Of a DNA stretch of 64,000 nucleotides, positions 1-10,855 are shown one piece after another (the stretch's first letter is position 1; every line of letters starts with the position of its first letter). The position numbers and the translations under genes were made by a program. The notes beneath the pieces are model-generated. The model did not search any database. It was not told where the DNA came from and saw only the letters and a list, made by a program, of their open reading frames with translations. This DNA comes from Siphonodentalium dalli (lineage: Eukaryota; Mollusca; Scaphopoda; Gadilida; Siphonodentaliidae). The stretch covers positions 207,350,978 through 207,414,977 of the forward strand of contig CP136066.1 of the NCBI GenBank assembly GCA_032622095.1, given 5' to 3'.

Positions 1-156
1 CACCCATACAGAGCCCCAGACAAACATGATCAGACGACACTCTTCTATATGCTTCTATATATGTGTGGGGCTCCCTGCAGGCTAATGAATGTTTTTTATT
101 TTATGTCCTAATAATTGTAAGAAACATTTATTTAAAAAAAATGATAAAAAATGATT

Positions 157-206
157 AGGCCAATGGTCGACTCGCATATATAAGAGAATGCATTGGCGCA
201 GGGTAA
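157..206. repeat. Fragment of the shared MITE hairpin
   Basis: One arm of the TTAA-MITE hairpin (GCATATATAAGAGAATGCAT followed by TGGC) with most of the partner arm deleted, next to an AT-rich spacer like that of TTAA-2. Nothing else is recognised in bases 1-470. Confidence 0.7.
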
Positions 207-474
207 AACAATTCCTGACTTACGACTGGATTTGATATGGCCGGTCAGATATGTTACACGACAACGGCTTATTGTTTACACAGATGATGTCTGTCTCAAC
301 GAAGTGTGAAATCAGATAATGGAATAAAGTGCCTTAAAGGCAAGAAATCGAAGGGGCACGTTCTAAATAACCATGGAAACAGGGGAAGCCACTTGGTCAA
401 TGGCAGTTTATTAGTAGTTAGTTGTCTCAATTTCTAAATTGCTGGGGCAGGGACCTGTCTAGAGGGCCATTTTT

Positions 475-845
475 ATCAATGAACATTCATAAATATTTCA
501 TCACCCAGAAGATCCATATGTAGTTTGGTGATGATCGGACAAGGGATGCGGTCTGTAGGGTGTGCCAAAGATTTAGTCATGCAATGAGTAAATTCCAAGA
601 TGGCTGCCAGTGGCCATGTTTTCCATCGAAAATCATTCAAATTTGATAGCTCCTATGTAAACATGCCTGTAAATTTTCAAAATAATTCTCCAATAAATTT
701 GGGCTGCAGGGAGTGATGATGGACTGCGGAAAAAGTTGATGGCTCCGGTCCAGAGGTCACTCCGAAGATCCGTATGAAGTTGGGTGGACATATGATGGAT
801 GTCAACCCATGGCAATAGCTCAAACTTGACTTTGCCAAGTTGAGT
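475..845. repeat. Dispersed repeat E, fragment
   Basis: Contains the phrases tgatgatcgga, tccaagatggctgccagtgg and caatagctcaaacttgact, all of which recur at 6690-7480 and in part at 4180-4290. It is an old dispersed repeat with internal tandem structure and no coding potential seen. Confidence 0.6.
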
Positions 846-859
846 TAAAAAGAGTGATA

Positions 860-1158
860 CCCCAATTAAAATAAGTTAGACAGATCTCTTATCTGTGCAA
901 AGTACAAAAACAATTGACAAGGAACGATAGAGTACAAACTCAGAAAAAATTATGTATCTATGAACAATTTCTAAGCTATCACAGGTGCATAGGCTCCCAT
1001 GGTGGTAAATATCGGTGCCATGTTTAAAAATAGTTGACTGAAAAGTTGCATCCATGGGCGGAAAGACAAACAGATGCTGGACAGACAAGCTATATTTACT
1101 CCCCCCACCATAACTTTGTTGGTGGGGGGGGGGGGGGGGGGGGGGGGGGGTGTGTGTG
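860..1158 (+). repeat. Repeat J copy ending in a G-tract hairpin
   Basis: Shares the phrase caggtgca..ggctcccatggtgg and a terminal C-tract/G-tract hairpin (CCCCCCACC ... GGTGGGGGG) with the better copies at 31940-32545 and 52222-52822. The right end runs into a poly-G tract of over 25 bases and a short GT run (1123-1158). Overlapping minus-strand open frames here are low-complexity shadows. Confidence 0.5.
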
Positions 1159-1243
1159 ATGAAAAATAAAAACTGATATGTGTCGCTAGCATTTTTTGTG
1201 GGTCCGGGTATGAAGTGTGAGATAGCTGTGGAGAATGAAAAGT

Positions 1244-1371
1244 ACAGTAATGCCCAAAGTAACACGAGAGCTTTCCGATGAATGGCAACAAGCCATATTT
1301 CCGACTAAATCCTGAAAAATTACCCATAATTCTGCTGTGGTTAAGTGGTCAATTACTTTGGGCATTACCAT
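1244..1371. mobile_element. MAR-B MITE, one-arm deletion
   Basis: Starts CAGTAATGCCCAAAGTAA and ends TTACTTTGGGCATTAC. The left arm is lost almost entirely and the right arm is intact. The ends fit the TA-target palindromic MITE family described at 3786-4002. Between here and 2085 I see nothing recognisable. Confidence 0.75.
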
Positions 1372-2085
1372 AGAACATTTATGGTGGGAGATATTCAAAC
1401 ATTTTTGAGTCAATATTTTCCGAAAGAGTATTAGGACCAAATTGAATACAATTAAACAACCAACACTCTAATATTTGTAGATTTAAGAAAGGCGCTTATG
1501 CCTCAAAAGTTAAACCCTAAATGGTAATTGATAGAGCAAATATAGTAACTGAATTCTACATCATATATCACAGCGTAGGTGCACGGAAAGGTATCTGGGA
1601 GCCACTCTGTATGCCTTTTGACCTCCCTCCTGGGATATCACACAATCGGTTTCAAAGATTTCTGCGAACCGGTTGTACATGGCCTAGGATGGGGAATTGG
1701 AAGTCTCTCAGAGTGGTCCCCGACTACTTTTGCCAAATTACTGTGATCCCACGCATCCCCCAAATGAGACATACCCAGACATAAATTAACACTTTTAGAT
1801 TCTACCCCCACCAATACCATTTAACAAAGAGAGATATAACTCACCCTGGACTATATAAACAAATTGACACATTACTGATTATATAATTTATTTGTTAATG
1901 TACTCGAGATGTTATATATTGAGATCTGAATAACGAGAGGCCGATCACGATCGGCAGATGTTAACCCATCCCTTGGCGATAAAAATTTAATATGATCGGA
2001 TAAATGAGAGTTTTGGTGTTCAATTATAGAGTATACTGTTATGTACTATTATAGACAAATGTACATAACACAAATTATTGGAATT

Positions 2086-2150
2086 TATGGGTCACTGGCA
2101 TTTATATAAGAGAATGCACTGGTACAGAATCTGTAATGCTAAACCGCCAC
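2086..2150 (+). repeat. TTAA-3 MITE right-end fragment
   Basis: Half hairpin (tatataagagaatgcactgg) followed by a decayed form of the TTAA-3 right-end phrase aatgctgcaccagcac. The rest of 2151-2690 shows nothing recognised. Confidence 0.5.
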
Positions 2151-2689
2151 AGCCAGCAAGCCCATGGGTTAAATGTGTAGGTGTGACCTGGACATGGAAT
2201 ACTTGGGTTAAGAGAGTCCAATTTAAGTTTACAATAATAATGTGTCCTAGTATACAGATAAGCAACCTCACCACTGACCCATTAATATCAATTATATAGC
2301 AGCACAGATGTCCATGTCTACTGTTAATAGCATGTGATGTTTATTGTTGAATCTTTATTTTAAATTAGATGCCATAGCCTTATGTATCAGATTATTTGCA
2401 CATTGGCATAAGTCCAAAGGCAATTGGTGAATTGGATTTAATGTTGCTCCAAACAGATTTACCAGTACATAACACAAGATTTTGGACCGATTTAATCAAA
2501 TTTGGTGTGGTGATTCGGGGTACCCTTGGCAGAGTTATATTAATGGTGTTAGTTTTTCAATTTTTTTTAACTTATTTAAAAAAATTAAAGGGACACATTG
2601 GAAATCTTTTTATCATAATCATCAATATCTAAATGAAAACAAATGACAATGTCAATGACATTTTTTTTATTATTATTATAAAAGTTAAA

Positions 2690-3140
2690 AATAAATTAAA
2701 AAAAAAATCGATTCAATTTTTCAATTTTTTTTCGAAAAAGGGTCATAACTCCTTTAAAATTAATCGGATCAAACCCATATTCGAACTCGATCTGTATTTT
2801 GGGCTGTGAAACTGACATACCAAATTTGGTTCCAATCAGATAAAAAATGTTTGAGTTATGGCAGAATGCGTGAATTATAAGTTGAAAAAGGGCCATAACT
2901 CTGTAACAAAATCTCGGATCAAACCCAAATTCGAACTCGATCTGTATTTTGGGCTGAGAAACCCATATACAAAATTTGGTTTCGATCGGATAAAAAATGT
3001 TTGAGTTATCGCATTAGTCGTAAAGTGTCTACGGACAGACAGACGGACAGACGGACAGACAGACAGACGGACCAACGACGAGTGGTCAATCCGGGCAACG
3101 ACACTATGTTTACCATACTATGGTATGGGTAAACATAAAA
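2690..3140 (+). repeat. GGAC-tailed dispersed repeat with 3' hairpin
   Basis: Two tandem copies of a roughly 160-bp module (ggccataactc ... aaacccatattcgaactcgatctg ... aaatttggt ... gtttgagttat). These are followed by a degenerate GACGGACAGACG microsatellite and a terminal hairpin (atgtttacc ... gggtaaacat). The same architecture occurs at 10085-10855 and 60680-61340. It is probably an old non-autonomous element; a Helitron-like origin is possible but unproven. It lies just downstream of CEP78 exon 3219-3283. Confidence 0.6.
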
Positions 3141-3218
3141 ATGATTTAAAAAAAATAAATTGAATACTAAATCGAAAATCTAATATTCGTAGAACCCTAT
3201 AAAAATGCAAACACATAC

Positions 3219-3283
3219 CTCAGTATCACCTTTTCCACAGTTAATCATTAACTGTTCCATCAAGTTATGGAGAACATCATGGT
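3219..3283 (-). CDS. CEP78: CEP78 internal exon (end of LRR domain)
   Basis: A 65-nt minus-strand exon with acceptor ttttctctattgcAG just above 3283 and donor GAG|GTATGTG just below 3219. It enters in phase 1, so the G ending the exon at 19380 plus AC makes Asp, and it ends in phase 0. The encoded peptide is DHDVLHNLMEQLMINCGKG followed by DTE. Joined to the previous exon it gives NPLID-HD, the junction expected after the conserved RKNPLID segment of centrosomal protein 78. The helical VLHNLMEQLMIN part corresponds to the short helix that follows the leucine-rich repeats in vertebrate CEP78. The intron to the previous exon is 16096 bp and filled with MITEs. The next exon was not found and presumably lies below position 1. 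Family recognition is from memory; the matching phase makes chance unlikely. Confidence 0.78.
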
Positions 3284-3411
3284 CTGCAATAGAGAAAATT
3301 CAAAGAATTAGAATAAATCAAGATTTTAAGGCTGAAATAATAGCTGGTGGCATAAGAAAATATAGCTAAAAAACTTGACATTTTGTGAGCAAATCAATCA
3401 TTGAGCTGTTA

Positions 3412-3671
3412 GTCATTCCATGACTGAAGCTTCGTGAAATTTTGTGAAAACCCTGTGCCAATGCATTATCTTATATATGCGCGTCACCCATAGGGAGCCT
3501 CATATATATAAGTGAATACATTGGCCTAACAGTATTTACCGTGAGCTTGTAATCCATTGCATTCTCTTATATATGCAAGACTCACTTTGGGTGACTCGCA
3601 TATATAAGAGAATGCACTGCCACAGGATTGTTAATGCTGCACCAGCGCAGCTCCCATCATGAAAGGGTTAA
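3412..3671. mobile_element. TTAA-3 MITE with two inner hairpins
   Basis: Left end is a decayed CCATGACTGAAGC; right end is CCCATCATGAAAGGG followed by TTAA. Two hairpins lie inside (about 3464-3511 and 3553-3612). Their inner stems differ (acCC..GGGag in the first, tCAC..GTGa in the second) but remain paired. Confidence 0.7.
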
Positions 3672-3679
3672 TATGAACA

Positions 3680-3785
3680 CAGCATTGGTTACTAAATACT
3701 CATTGACGAGTAGTTATCACTTAGGAAATGTTCAGCTTATAAGTTCAACTAACGACCATATCTGAACATTTCCCACCAAAGAACA
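3680..3785. mobile_element. TTAA-5 MITE fragment
   Basis: Carries actaaatactcattgacgag and the palindrome aggaaatgttcagctt ... atctgaacatttcc. It is the same family as 21321-21584 but without the far end. Confidence 0.5.
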
Positions 3786-4002
3786 TACAGTAATGCCCCA
3801 AATAATTGACTCCTTAACCACAACAGAATTATGGGTAATTTTTCAGGATTTAGTGGGAAATATTGCTTGTTGCCATTCACCGGAAAGCTCTCACTGAGAG
3901 CTTTCCGATGAATGGCAACAAGCCATATTTCCGACTAAATCCCGAAAAATTACCCATAATTCTGCTGTGGTTAAGGAGTCGATTATTTAGGGCATTACGG
4001 TA
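3786..4002. mobile_element. MAR-B palindromic MITE (TA target)
   Basis: A near-perfect foldback of about 213 bp between TA dinucleotides (3786-3787 and 4001-4002). It begins CAGTAATGCCCCAAATAAT and ends in the complement. Arms are about 100 bp and contain cttaaccacaacagaatta and ttttcaggatttagt. TA duplication and CAGT ends point to the Tc1/mariner superfamily. No transposase is present. Confidence 0.85.
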
Positions 4003-4313
4003 AATCCTGCTGCAATTGTATTATCTTCTCGTCTGTTTGTTGTCAGCTGATATTACCTAAACATCGCTCCAGATGAATAATGAAAGTGTCAACGACACTG
4101 TAGCTCAACTTTGACAGGGGATAATATCATACATTACAGTCAATGGAGTGATAAGGAACATGGAAAGTTTAAATCCTATATTGGGATCAATTGGATAAAT
4201 ACTAGCTGTTGGCAGTAGGGTATGCCAAAGTATTTAGTGATGCAAAGAGTAAAAGAGTAAAATCCAAAATGGCTGGTGGCATACAGCGATGTTTTTAAAG
4301 ACATATTATGTAC

Positions 4314-4713
4314 TTAACCCTTTACCCAACAGAACGGCCCTGTGCCAATGCATTCTCTTATATATGCGAGTCGACCATAGGTCGCCTCACATATATAAGA
4401 GAATGCATTGGCTTAACACATTAAAAATTATAAAATTGTTAAAGAATGTAAGAAAAAATGGTAAAAAGTGTTAAAAAAAGATTTTTTTTAGGCCAATGCA
4501 TTCTCTTATATATGCGAGGCGACCTATGGTCGACTCGCATATATAAGAGAATGCATTGGCACAGGGCATAACTGTAACTATCACAATGTGGTCAAGGAGC
4601 CGGTTCCAATGATATCCATATTTGTATGGTTCTATTGAGACAGACCGAAGATATTTTAGGCTGTTGAAGCTTTATTTGGCCGGTTTTGGCCGGTTTGTTG
4701 GGTAAAGGGTTAA
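4314..4713 (-). mobile_element. TTAA-1 MITE (piggyBac-like)
   Basis: Bounded by TTAA on both sides. TIR CCCTTTACCCAACA at the left, complement at the right. Order here: short arm, hairpin 1, AT-rich spacer (attaaaaattataaaattg), hairpin 2, then the long arm containing ccggttccaatgatatcc and ggccggttttggccgg. The two hairpins are reverse complements of one another. About 390 bp and non-coding. TTAA duplication with CCC-starting ends is the piggyBac signature. Confidence 0.85.
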
Positions 4714-6080
4714 TCGGTTGCGTAAAAATAATAAGTTAGTATTCAGACGCTATGCCAACTGGAGGAATATATCATTCTAGTAACATCGCCAAAAATATTT
4801 CAAACAAATCGACCATACCAATCATAGAAAACATCGTCTGAACTACGCCCAATTGTAAATATTTACTTCTCGATTCAGGACGCTACTATCTGCGATAAGC
4901 TAACGATCTCGCCATGAGAGTCACAGTATTTATTACTTGCGCCAGTCCATGCTGGACGCAAGTAATGTTTTCGGCTCGGATGTCTGTCCTTCCGTGAATA
5001 TGTTACGTCATACCAGAAGTACATATTGTAAAAAAATGAACACGCGCTAATATGAAATGGTTGCATCAATTGTAATTTAAATCCACATTTATACTTAATT
5101 TGCATTGTTATCTGGTTTTATTTTGGTAATAAATCGTTCATAAATGAACAATATTGAATTATTTCTTTCTGTAAACCGATCAAGACGCCATGACGTCACG
5201 ACGCACATCAGGACGTCACAAGCTACATGGGCACGCAAAACACCAGACATGATTGCGTCGATGTCCAGACAGCTGAGACTCGTATTACACGGACAGGCTA
5301 AACCATTCCATCTGCCAACAACTTCGTGTTTGATTATTATAAATATATATATATATATACTACATGTAAAACAAACGTCGGCAACAGTACATGTCCATTA
5401 GAAGCCTATTTTAATATCTTGAAACCTGAGGAAATGAGTTGAGATCAGTCTAAAAGATGCGTGCGGAATCGTTTTTTTTTTTCTCGCAGTGACTGTGAGG
5501 TGCTAACATATTTCTGGAAAGTTCAAAACATTTTCGAAAGATCCTGGTGCATATAAATCATGTCCGGTCAAACAGTCGGGCGCGTGGTTCAATTGAAAAA
5601 CAATTGCACTGAAAATGTGAATGTGGAAACATGGATTATTAAAATGCCTTATTAATTAACTGGGAAAACAAGCTTTCTCATTCTCAAACGCAATAGACAT
5701 TTTGATATGTTCCCGAAGTCTGTAGATCAGTCGCTAAGGGCATGTTCACACACATTGACACATTGTTAATCAATGACTAACCAATGATTCCTTTATTTAA
5801 TTGTGTCGGTATTTTGTAATTTATTTTGATGGTTTTTGCCACTGGCATACACACTTGATATCATTCTAGTCAAACTAGTAAGTTAACCCAATTGGCATAT
5901 AATATAGCATCGTCGGCAACCAATCGTCTTCACACCCTTCATATGAACGATGTCTATATTGTTATATTAATATGTCAAACAACTCGTACGTATTACTAAG
6001 ACTATCATTAGTGTAACTAGTGTAGATCAAATTGAGATAACAGAGATATTATGTCCGTACACACAACTATTTAAGCGATG
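4714..6080. other. No gene or known repeat recognised
   Basis: AT-rich sequence. Only a short perfect hairpin (attacttgcg ... cgcaagtaat, 4932-4966) and a short TA run near 5343-5358 stand out. Possible CEP78 intron. Confidence 0.4.
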
Positions 6081-6169
6081 GATGAACAGAGATTTGATAT
6101 CTAGATTTTTGTTATCAATCTCTCAAACGAGGGGCCAACACCCGTGGTTCAATCTGTTGTTGGCAAGAC

Positions 6170-6560
6170 ACCACACAACCAGTCCTTCCCAGGAGACGGG
6201 AGTGATTGCTCTCGCACCCGTATGCACTCGTAATTTTCAATTCACTGGTGCTAAAATTCGCACCCGTCCTTCTTCACAAAATACTAATGGAGACTGTAAT
6301 TGTTGGTTCAATATTGAACTATTTTAAGGTTTATTTAGATGCTTTACCATCTCAGTGCAACTATGGCATATTAAAGTGTAACTAGACATAGGTCTATTCC
6401 ACAATCGGCACAATGACTTTTTGTTTGAGCAAAAACCCACCTTACATGTACAATTATGGTATCGTATGGGTGCCTTATTACACCCGTCTTCTGCATTACG
6501 GGAGCAAATAAATGCTCTCGGTGTGTTTTCCTCATGGGAAGGACTGCACAACATGCCAAA
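6170..6560. repeat. Imperfect long inverted repeat
   Basis: accagtccttcccaggag with gctctcgcacccgt near 6180-6220 is mirrored by gctctcggtgtg and tcatgggaaggactg near 6510-6545. It looks like a decayed foldback element. The open frames over it are not protein-like. Confidence 0.45.
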
Positions 6561-6689
6561 TGTGTGATGGGCGCAAGTATAGGCAGCTCCAGTGAGTGCA
6601 TTCTAGTTTAATATATAAGAATGAGGGTGTTTGTTGTCAATTTGGATATAATATTTGCAAAAAATACTAACTTCTATTTGATCACCCTA

Positions 6690-7480
6690 CCGGAGTGTTT
6701 CACATCACTTTAATCGAATGTCATTAAAATTTGATTACTCCCATCTGGAAGTGATCCTGAACATATCTGTAAATTTTCAAAACATTTTTCTAATAAATGT
6801 TTGCTGGAGAGTATTCCGATGTTTTCAAATGTGAAATCCAAGATGGCCACTAGTCTTGAACGAAATTTGAAACTAGAGGTCACCCTGAAGATCCACATGA
6901 CGTTTGGTGACGATCGGATAAGAATTGAATTTAGTCATACAAAGAGTAAAATCCAAGATGGCTGTTGGCAGCCATGTTTTATGACAGAATTCAGAAAAAA
7001 TTATAAGCTCCCATTGAGAGGTCACCCTGAGGATCTATATAAGTTTGGTGATGATCGGATGAGGGATGTGGTCTGTATGGTGTGCCAAAGGATTTAGTCA
7101 TGCAAAGAGTAAAATCTAAGATGGCTGCCAGTGGCCATGTTTTTCATCGAAAATCATTCAAATTCAATAGATCTAGAGGTGATCCCAAAAATACCTGTGA
7201 ATTTTCAAACATGTTGCCAATAAATGTGGGATGTAGGGTGTGCAAATGGAATCAAAAGTGAAATCCAAGATGGCCACTGGCGGCCATGTTTTTGAACGAA
7301 ATTGGGAAAAAAAAGTAATCTCCCATCAAGAGGTCAACCGATGATCCATATAAAGTTTGGTGATGATTGAATGTGAGATGTGGCCTGTTGGGTGTGCCAA
7401 TGGAAATTGTTGACGGATGCACACACGGATGACAAATATTGCAATAGCTCAATCTTGACTTGTCAAGTTAAGCTAATAAA
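6690..7480. repeat. Dispersed repeat E, tandem modules
   Basis: Three or four degenerate modules carrying gaggtcaccctgaagatcc, tttggtgatgatcggat, gtgccaaaggatttagtcat and ccaagatggctg, ending tagctcaatcttgacttg. The fragment at 475-845 ends the same way. Non-coding. Confidence 0.65.
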
Positions 7481-7534
7481 CCATTCCAATGTATACTTTT
7501 ATAACTGAATTATTATAACGAGATAACTGACAAA

Positions 7535-8480
7535 CAAGCCTGCAAATAGTGTGTGTCATTTTCAAAAAGAGGTCACCAGAGGGTGATATTTAGTGACGCT
7601 ATCCTGCAAGGTTGTCTAGCATCACCAAATTTACCCTCTGGGGACCTCATTCTGCTTAGGCCTCAACAGCTATGGGAGACCTGGGATCAGATTGAAGTTC
7701 CCCAGTTGAAGTTGGCGTTGTTCACCCATTAGTCACCTTGTTTATGTATTTTATCAGCAGGCTAAACACCAAATTCACCCTCTGGGGACCTTATTCTGCT
7801 GAGGCCTCATCTTCTAGGAAGTATGATGGTCTCAAATTAACATTGTTTTTAGTCATTTTTTTCCTTTCTGGGAAGTTTATAATCCCCTAATTTGGAGAAG
7901 TTAAATGCATATTAACCCTTTACCCAACAAAACGGCCAAAACCGGCCAAATAAAGCTTCAACAGCCTAAAATATCTTCGGTCTGTCCCAATAGAACCATA
8001 CACATATGGATATCATTGGAACCGGCTCATTGACCACATTGTGATGATTATAGCTATGCCCTGTGCCAATGCATTCTCTTATATATGCAAGTCGACCATA
8101 GGTCGCCTCGCATATATAAGAGAATGCATTGGCCTAAAAAAAATCTTTTTTTAACACTTTTTACCATTTTTTCTTACATTCTTTAACAATTTTATAATTT
8201 TTAATGTGTTAAGCCAATGTATTCTCTTATATATGCGAGGCGACCTATGGTCGACTCGCATATATAAGAGAATGCATTGGCACAGGGCCCTTCTGTTGGG
8301 TAAAGGGTTAAGGGTGAACATCACTGAACTTCAACTGGGGAACTTCAAAATCTGATCCTAAGCCTCACATAGCAGTTGAGGCCTAAGCAGAATGAGGTTC
8401 CCAGAGGGTGGGCTAGCATTACTAAATTCACACTCTGGAACCTCATTTTGCAAATGACAGACACACTATTTACAGGCTTG
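7535..8480. mobile_element. HAT-A MITE interrupted by a TTAA-1 MITE
   Basis: Ends CAAGCCTG and CAGGCTTG. Each arm carries a hairpin formed by caccctctggggacct and its complement. Internal motifs are gaagttccccagttgaag and aggcctcatcttctagg. The element at 7912-8311 is nested in its centre, so HAT-A inserted first. Confidence 0.75.
7912..8311 (+). mobile_element. TTAA-1 MITE nested in HAT-A
   Basis: TTAA on both sides. Long arm first (aacggccaaaaccggcc), then hairpin 1 (about 8066-8134), spacer, hairpin 2 (about 8213-8281) and short arm. Confidence 0.88.
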
Positions 8481-8555
8481 AATACTGATGATTTAGATGA
8501 GAGAGAAGACACTAATTACAGTCATCTGGTTGTCGCCTCAAAGGCTTGTAATTTT

Positions 8556-8623
8556 ACAAATTACTAGCTGTTACAAATTACTAGCTGTTACAAATTACTA
8601 GCTTTTACAAATTACTAGCTTTC
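8556..8623. repeat. 17-bp direct repeat, four copies
   Basis: Four tandem copies of acaaattactagctgtt, the later ones with ctttta instead of ctgtta. Short minisatellite with no coding role seen. Confidence 0.85.
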
Positions 8624-8712
8624 AGCTATTCTGGTAACCTATATGAACTGAAGTAAGTGGCAATGTTGTTTGTTTCAATTAGCAGAACATTCACACTGAA
8701 TTCTGAGTGAAA

Positions 8713-9104
8713 TACAATAATGCCCTAAATAATCAACTCCTTAACCACAGCAGAATTATGAGTAATTTTTCAGGATTTAGTGGGAAATATGGCTTGTTGC
8801 CATTCATCGGAAAGCCCTCAAAGCCATATTTCCCACTAAATCCTGAAAAATTACCCATAATTCTGCTGTGATTAAGGAGTCGATTATTTAGGGCATTACT
8901 GTACAAACTAGAGATGTAACATGAGGCTGAAACGTCCGTGGAGATTTGAAGTATGGAAATGGAAAGTATCATGGAATTGCTTTTATATGGGAGGTGTCTG
9001 AAGTAAATTGTGAGTTGTGATAAGCCATATTTCCCACTAAATCCTGAAAAATGACCCATAATTCTGCTGTGGTTAGGGAGTCGATTATTTAGGGCATTAC
9101 TGTA
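8713..9104. mobile_element. Composite MAR-B MITE with captured DNA
   Basis: A MAR-B MITE (8715-8901, left end CAATAATGCCC) is followed by 123 bp of foreign DNA (8902-9024) and a second MAR-B right arm (about 9022-9102) ending GGGCATTACTG-TA. The captured piece reads the same as 45050-45172, where it directly follows another MAR-B. The inner junction falls at a shared aag. Confidence 0.8.
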
Positions 9105-9253
9105 TTCATGTTACAGCCCTTGAAATTGGCATTTTTACGCCTATGGCATTGATTTAGAATTACATGAAATTCTATAAAGGCTTGTTTGGCTTCTTCTATG
9201 GCCTTTTGCAGCAGCTGATTTCGAGTGAGAGGTGAGGTTGAGATAATGCACTC

Positions 9254-9692
9254 ACCTGCAAATAGTGTGTCTGTCCTTTGCAGAGTGAGGTCCCCAGAGG
9301 GTGAATTTAGTGACGCTATCCCACAGCAGGCTAGCATCACCAAATTCACCTTCTGGGGACCTCATTATGCTTAGGCCTCAACTGCTATGGGAGACCTAGG
9401 ATCTGATTGAAGTTCCCCAGTTGAAGTTGGTGATGTTCACCCATTAGTCACCTTGATTATGCATTTTATCTTCTGCAAATTAGGGGATATAGAAACTTCC
9501 CAGAAGGGAAACAGTAACTAAAAACAATGTTAATTAGAGACTATAGATACTTCCCAGAACATGAGATCTAAGCAGAATGAGGTCCCCAGAGGGTGAGATT
9601 GGTAATGCTAGCCTTCTGTGTGTGGTAGCATCACTAAATTCACCCTTGGGGACCTTATTCTGCAAATGTAAGACACACTATTTCCAGGCTTG
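9254..9692. mobile_element. HAT-A MITE
   Basis: Left end decayed (ctcacctgcaaatagtgtg), right end tttccaggcttg. Both arm hairpins and the gaagttccccagttgaag motif are present. 9700-10080 holds nothing recognised. Confidence 0.75.
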
Positions 9693-10084
9693 TATGTATT
9701 TATTGGTTAGAAAATGAATACCTGTGACAAACAACTGACATTTATATTTAAGCCAAAATAAAAAAGACCTGTGTTTATGGTGACCTATTCCGTCGCCCCT
9801 GACCATTTTCATTTTAGTGATTTTGCAAAATTATAACGCATATGATTTTATTTTCCTTGTAAACCGATTCATTTCTGTATAAAACGGACACATCGTATGT
9901 ACTGTTAAATTGCAAATTATACCACACTTCAATTAGGTCACAGCTGAATCAAACTTATGCCAAATCAAATTTATTTTTTCATGTGTTATTCAATAAAACA
10001 ATAAATTACACTATATATATTCTAATATTATGAACTTAGTCTTATTATTTTATAGTACATTACAAACAAGGAGAAGAAGTCTGG

Positions 10085-10855
10085 GGGGGGGGGGGGTATT
10101 CATATTTATTTTGAGCAAAGTTGAAAAAATAAAATAAAAGGTCAGTCGACCAGTGTCCCCGAAAACGTGGCAAGTCGATGCCGCTTTGTTAAAGAAATTA
10201 AAACACAAATTTGAAATTTTTTAAGTCGAAAAAGGTTAATAACTCTGTAAAAAAAAAAAATTCCGTCATCTATATACATGTTGCACATCTCCAATATGTG
10301 GGTAACAATACTCTGAAGTTTCAAATATCTACAATCAAAACTGAAGGAGGAGTTGATTACACCATGAAGGTACCCTCATACAGAAAATTATAAAAAATGT
10401 TGAAATTTTCTAAGTAGAAAATGGTTAATAACTCTGTCAAAAATTTTTTTTTCTGTCATCTCTATACATGTTGCATATCTTCAATATATGGGCAACAATA
10501 CTCTGAAGTTTCAAATCTCTAGGATGAAAACTGTAGGAGGAGTTGATTACACCATGAAGGTACCCTCATACAGAAAATTATAAAAAATGCTGAAATTTTC
10601 TAAGTAGAAAAGGGTTAATAACTCTGTCAAAAAAAATAAAAAATTTATCCGTCATCTATATACATGTTGCATATCTTCAATATATGGGCAACAATTTTCT
10701 GAAATTTCAAATCTGTGGGATGAAATCTGTAGGAGATGATTTCACCATGAAGGTACTCAAAAGAATGACGGACGGAAGAACAGACGGACAGACAGACGCA
10801 CGGATGGAGCCCGTTTCTATAGTCCCCCTTTTCTTTCAGAACGTCGGGGGACAAT
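10085..10855 (+). repeat. GGAC-tailed repeat with about 185-bp internal tandem units
   Basis: Starts after a poly-G tract (10082-10096). Contains three to four units of about 185 bp (gttaataactctgtcaaa, catctatatacatgttgc, aggagttgattacaccatga, aggtaccctcatacag), then a degenerate GACGGACAGACG microsatellite and a terminal hairpin GTCCCCC ... GGGGGAC. Left end gtcgaccagtgtccccgaa resembles that of 60680-61340. Non-autonomous element of unknown class. Confidence 0.65.

Noticed and set aside
876-1327. Minus-strand frames of 118-129 codons with a proline run
   Set aside because: They overlap a G-tract, repeat J and a MAR-B MITE; the proline run is the poly-G read backwards.
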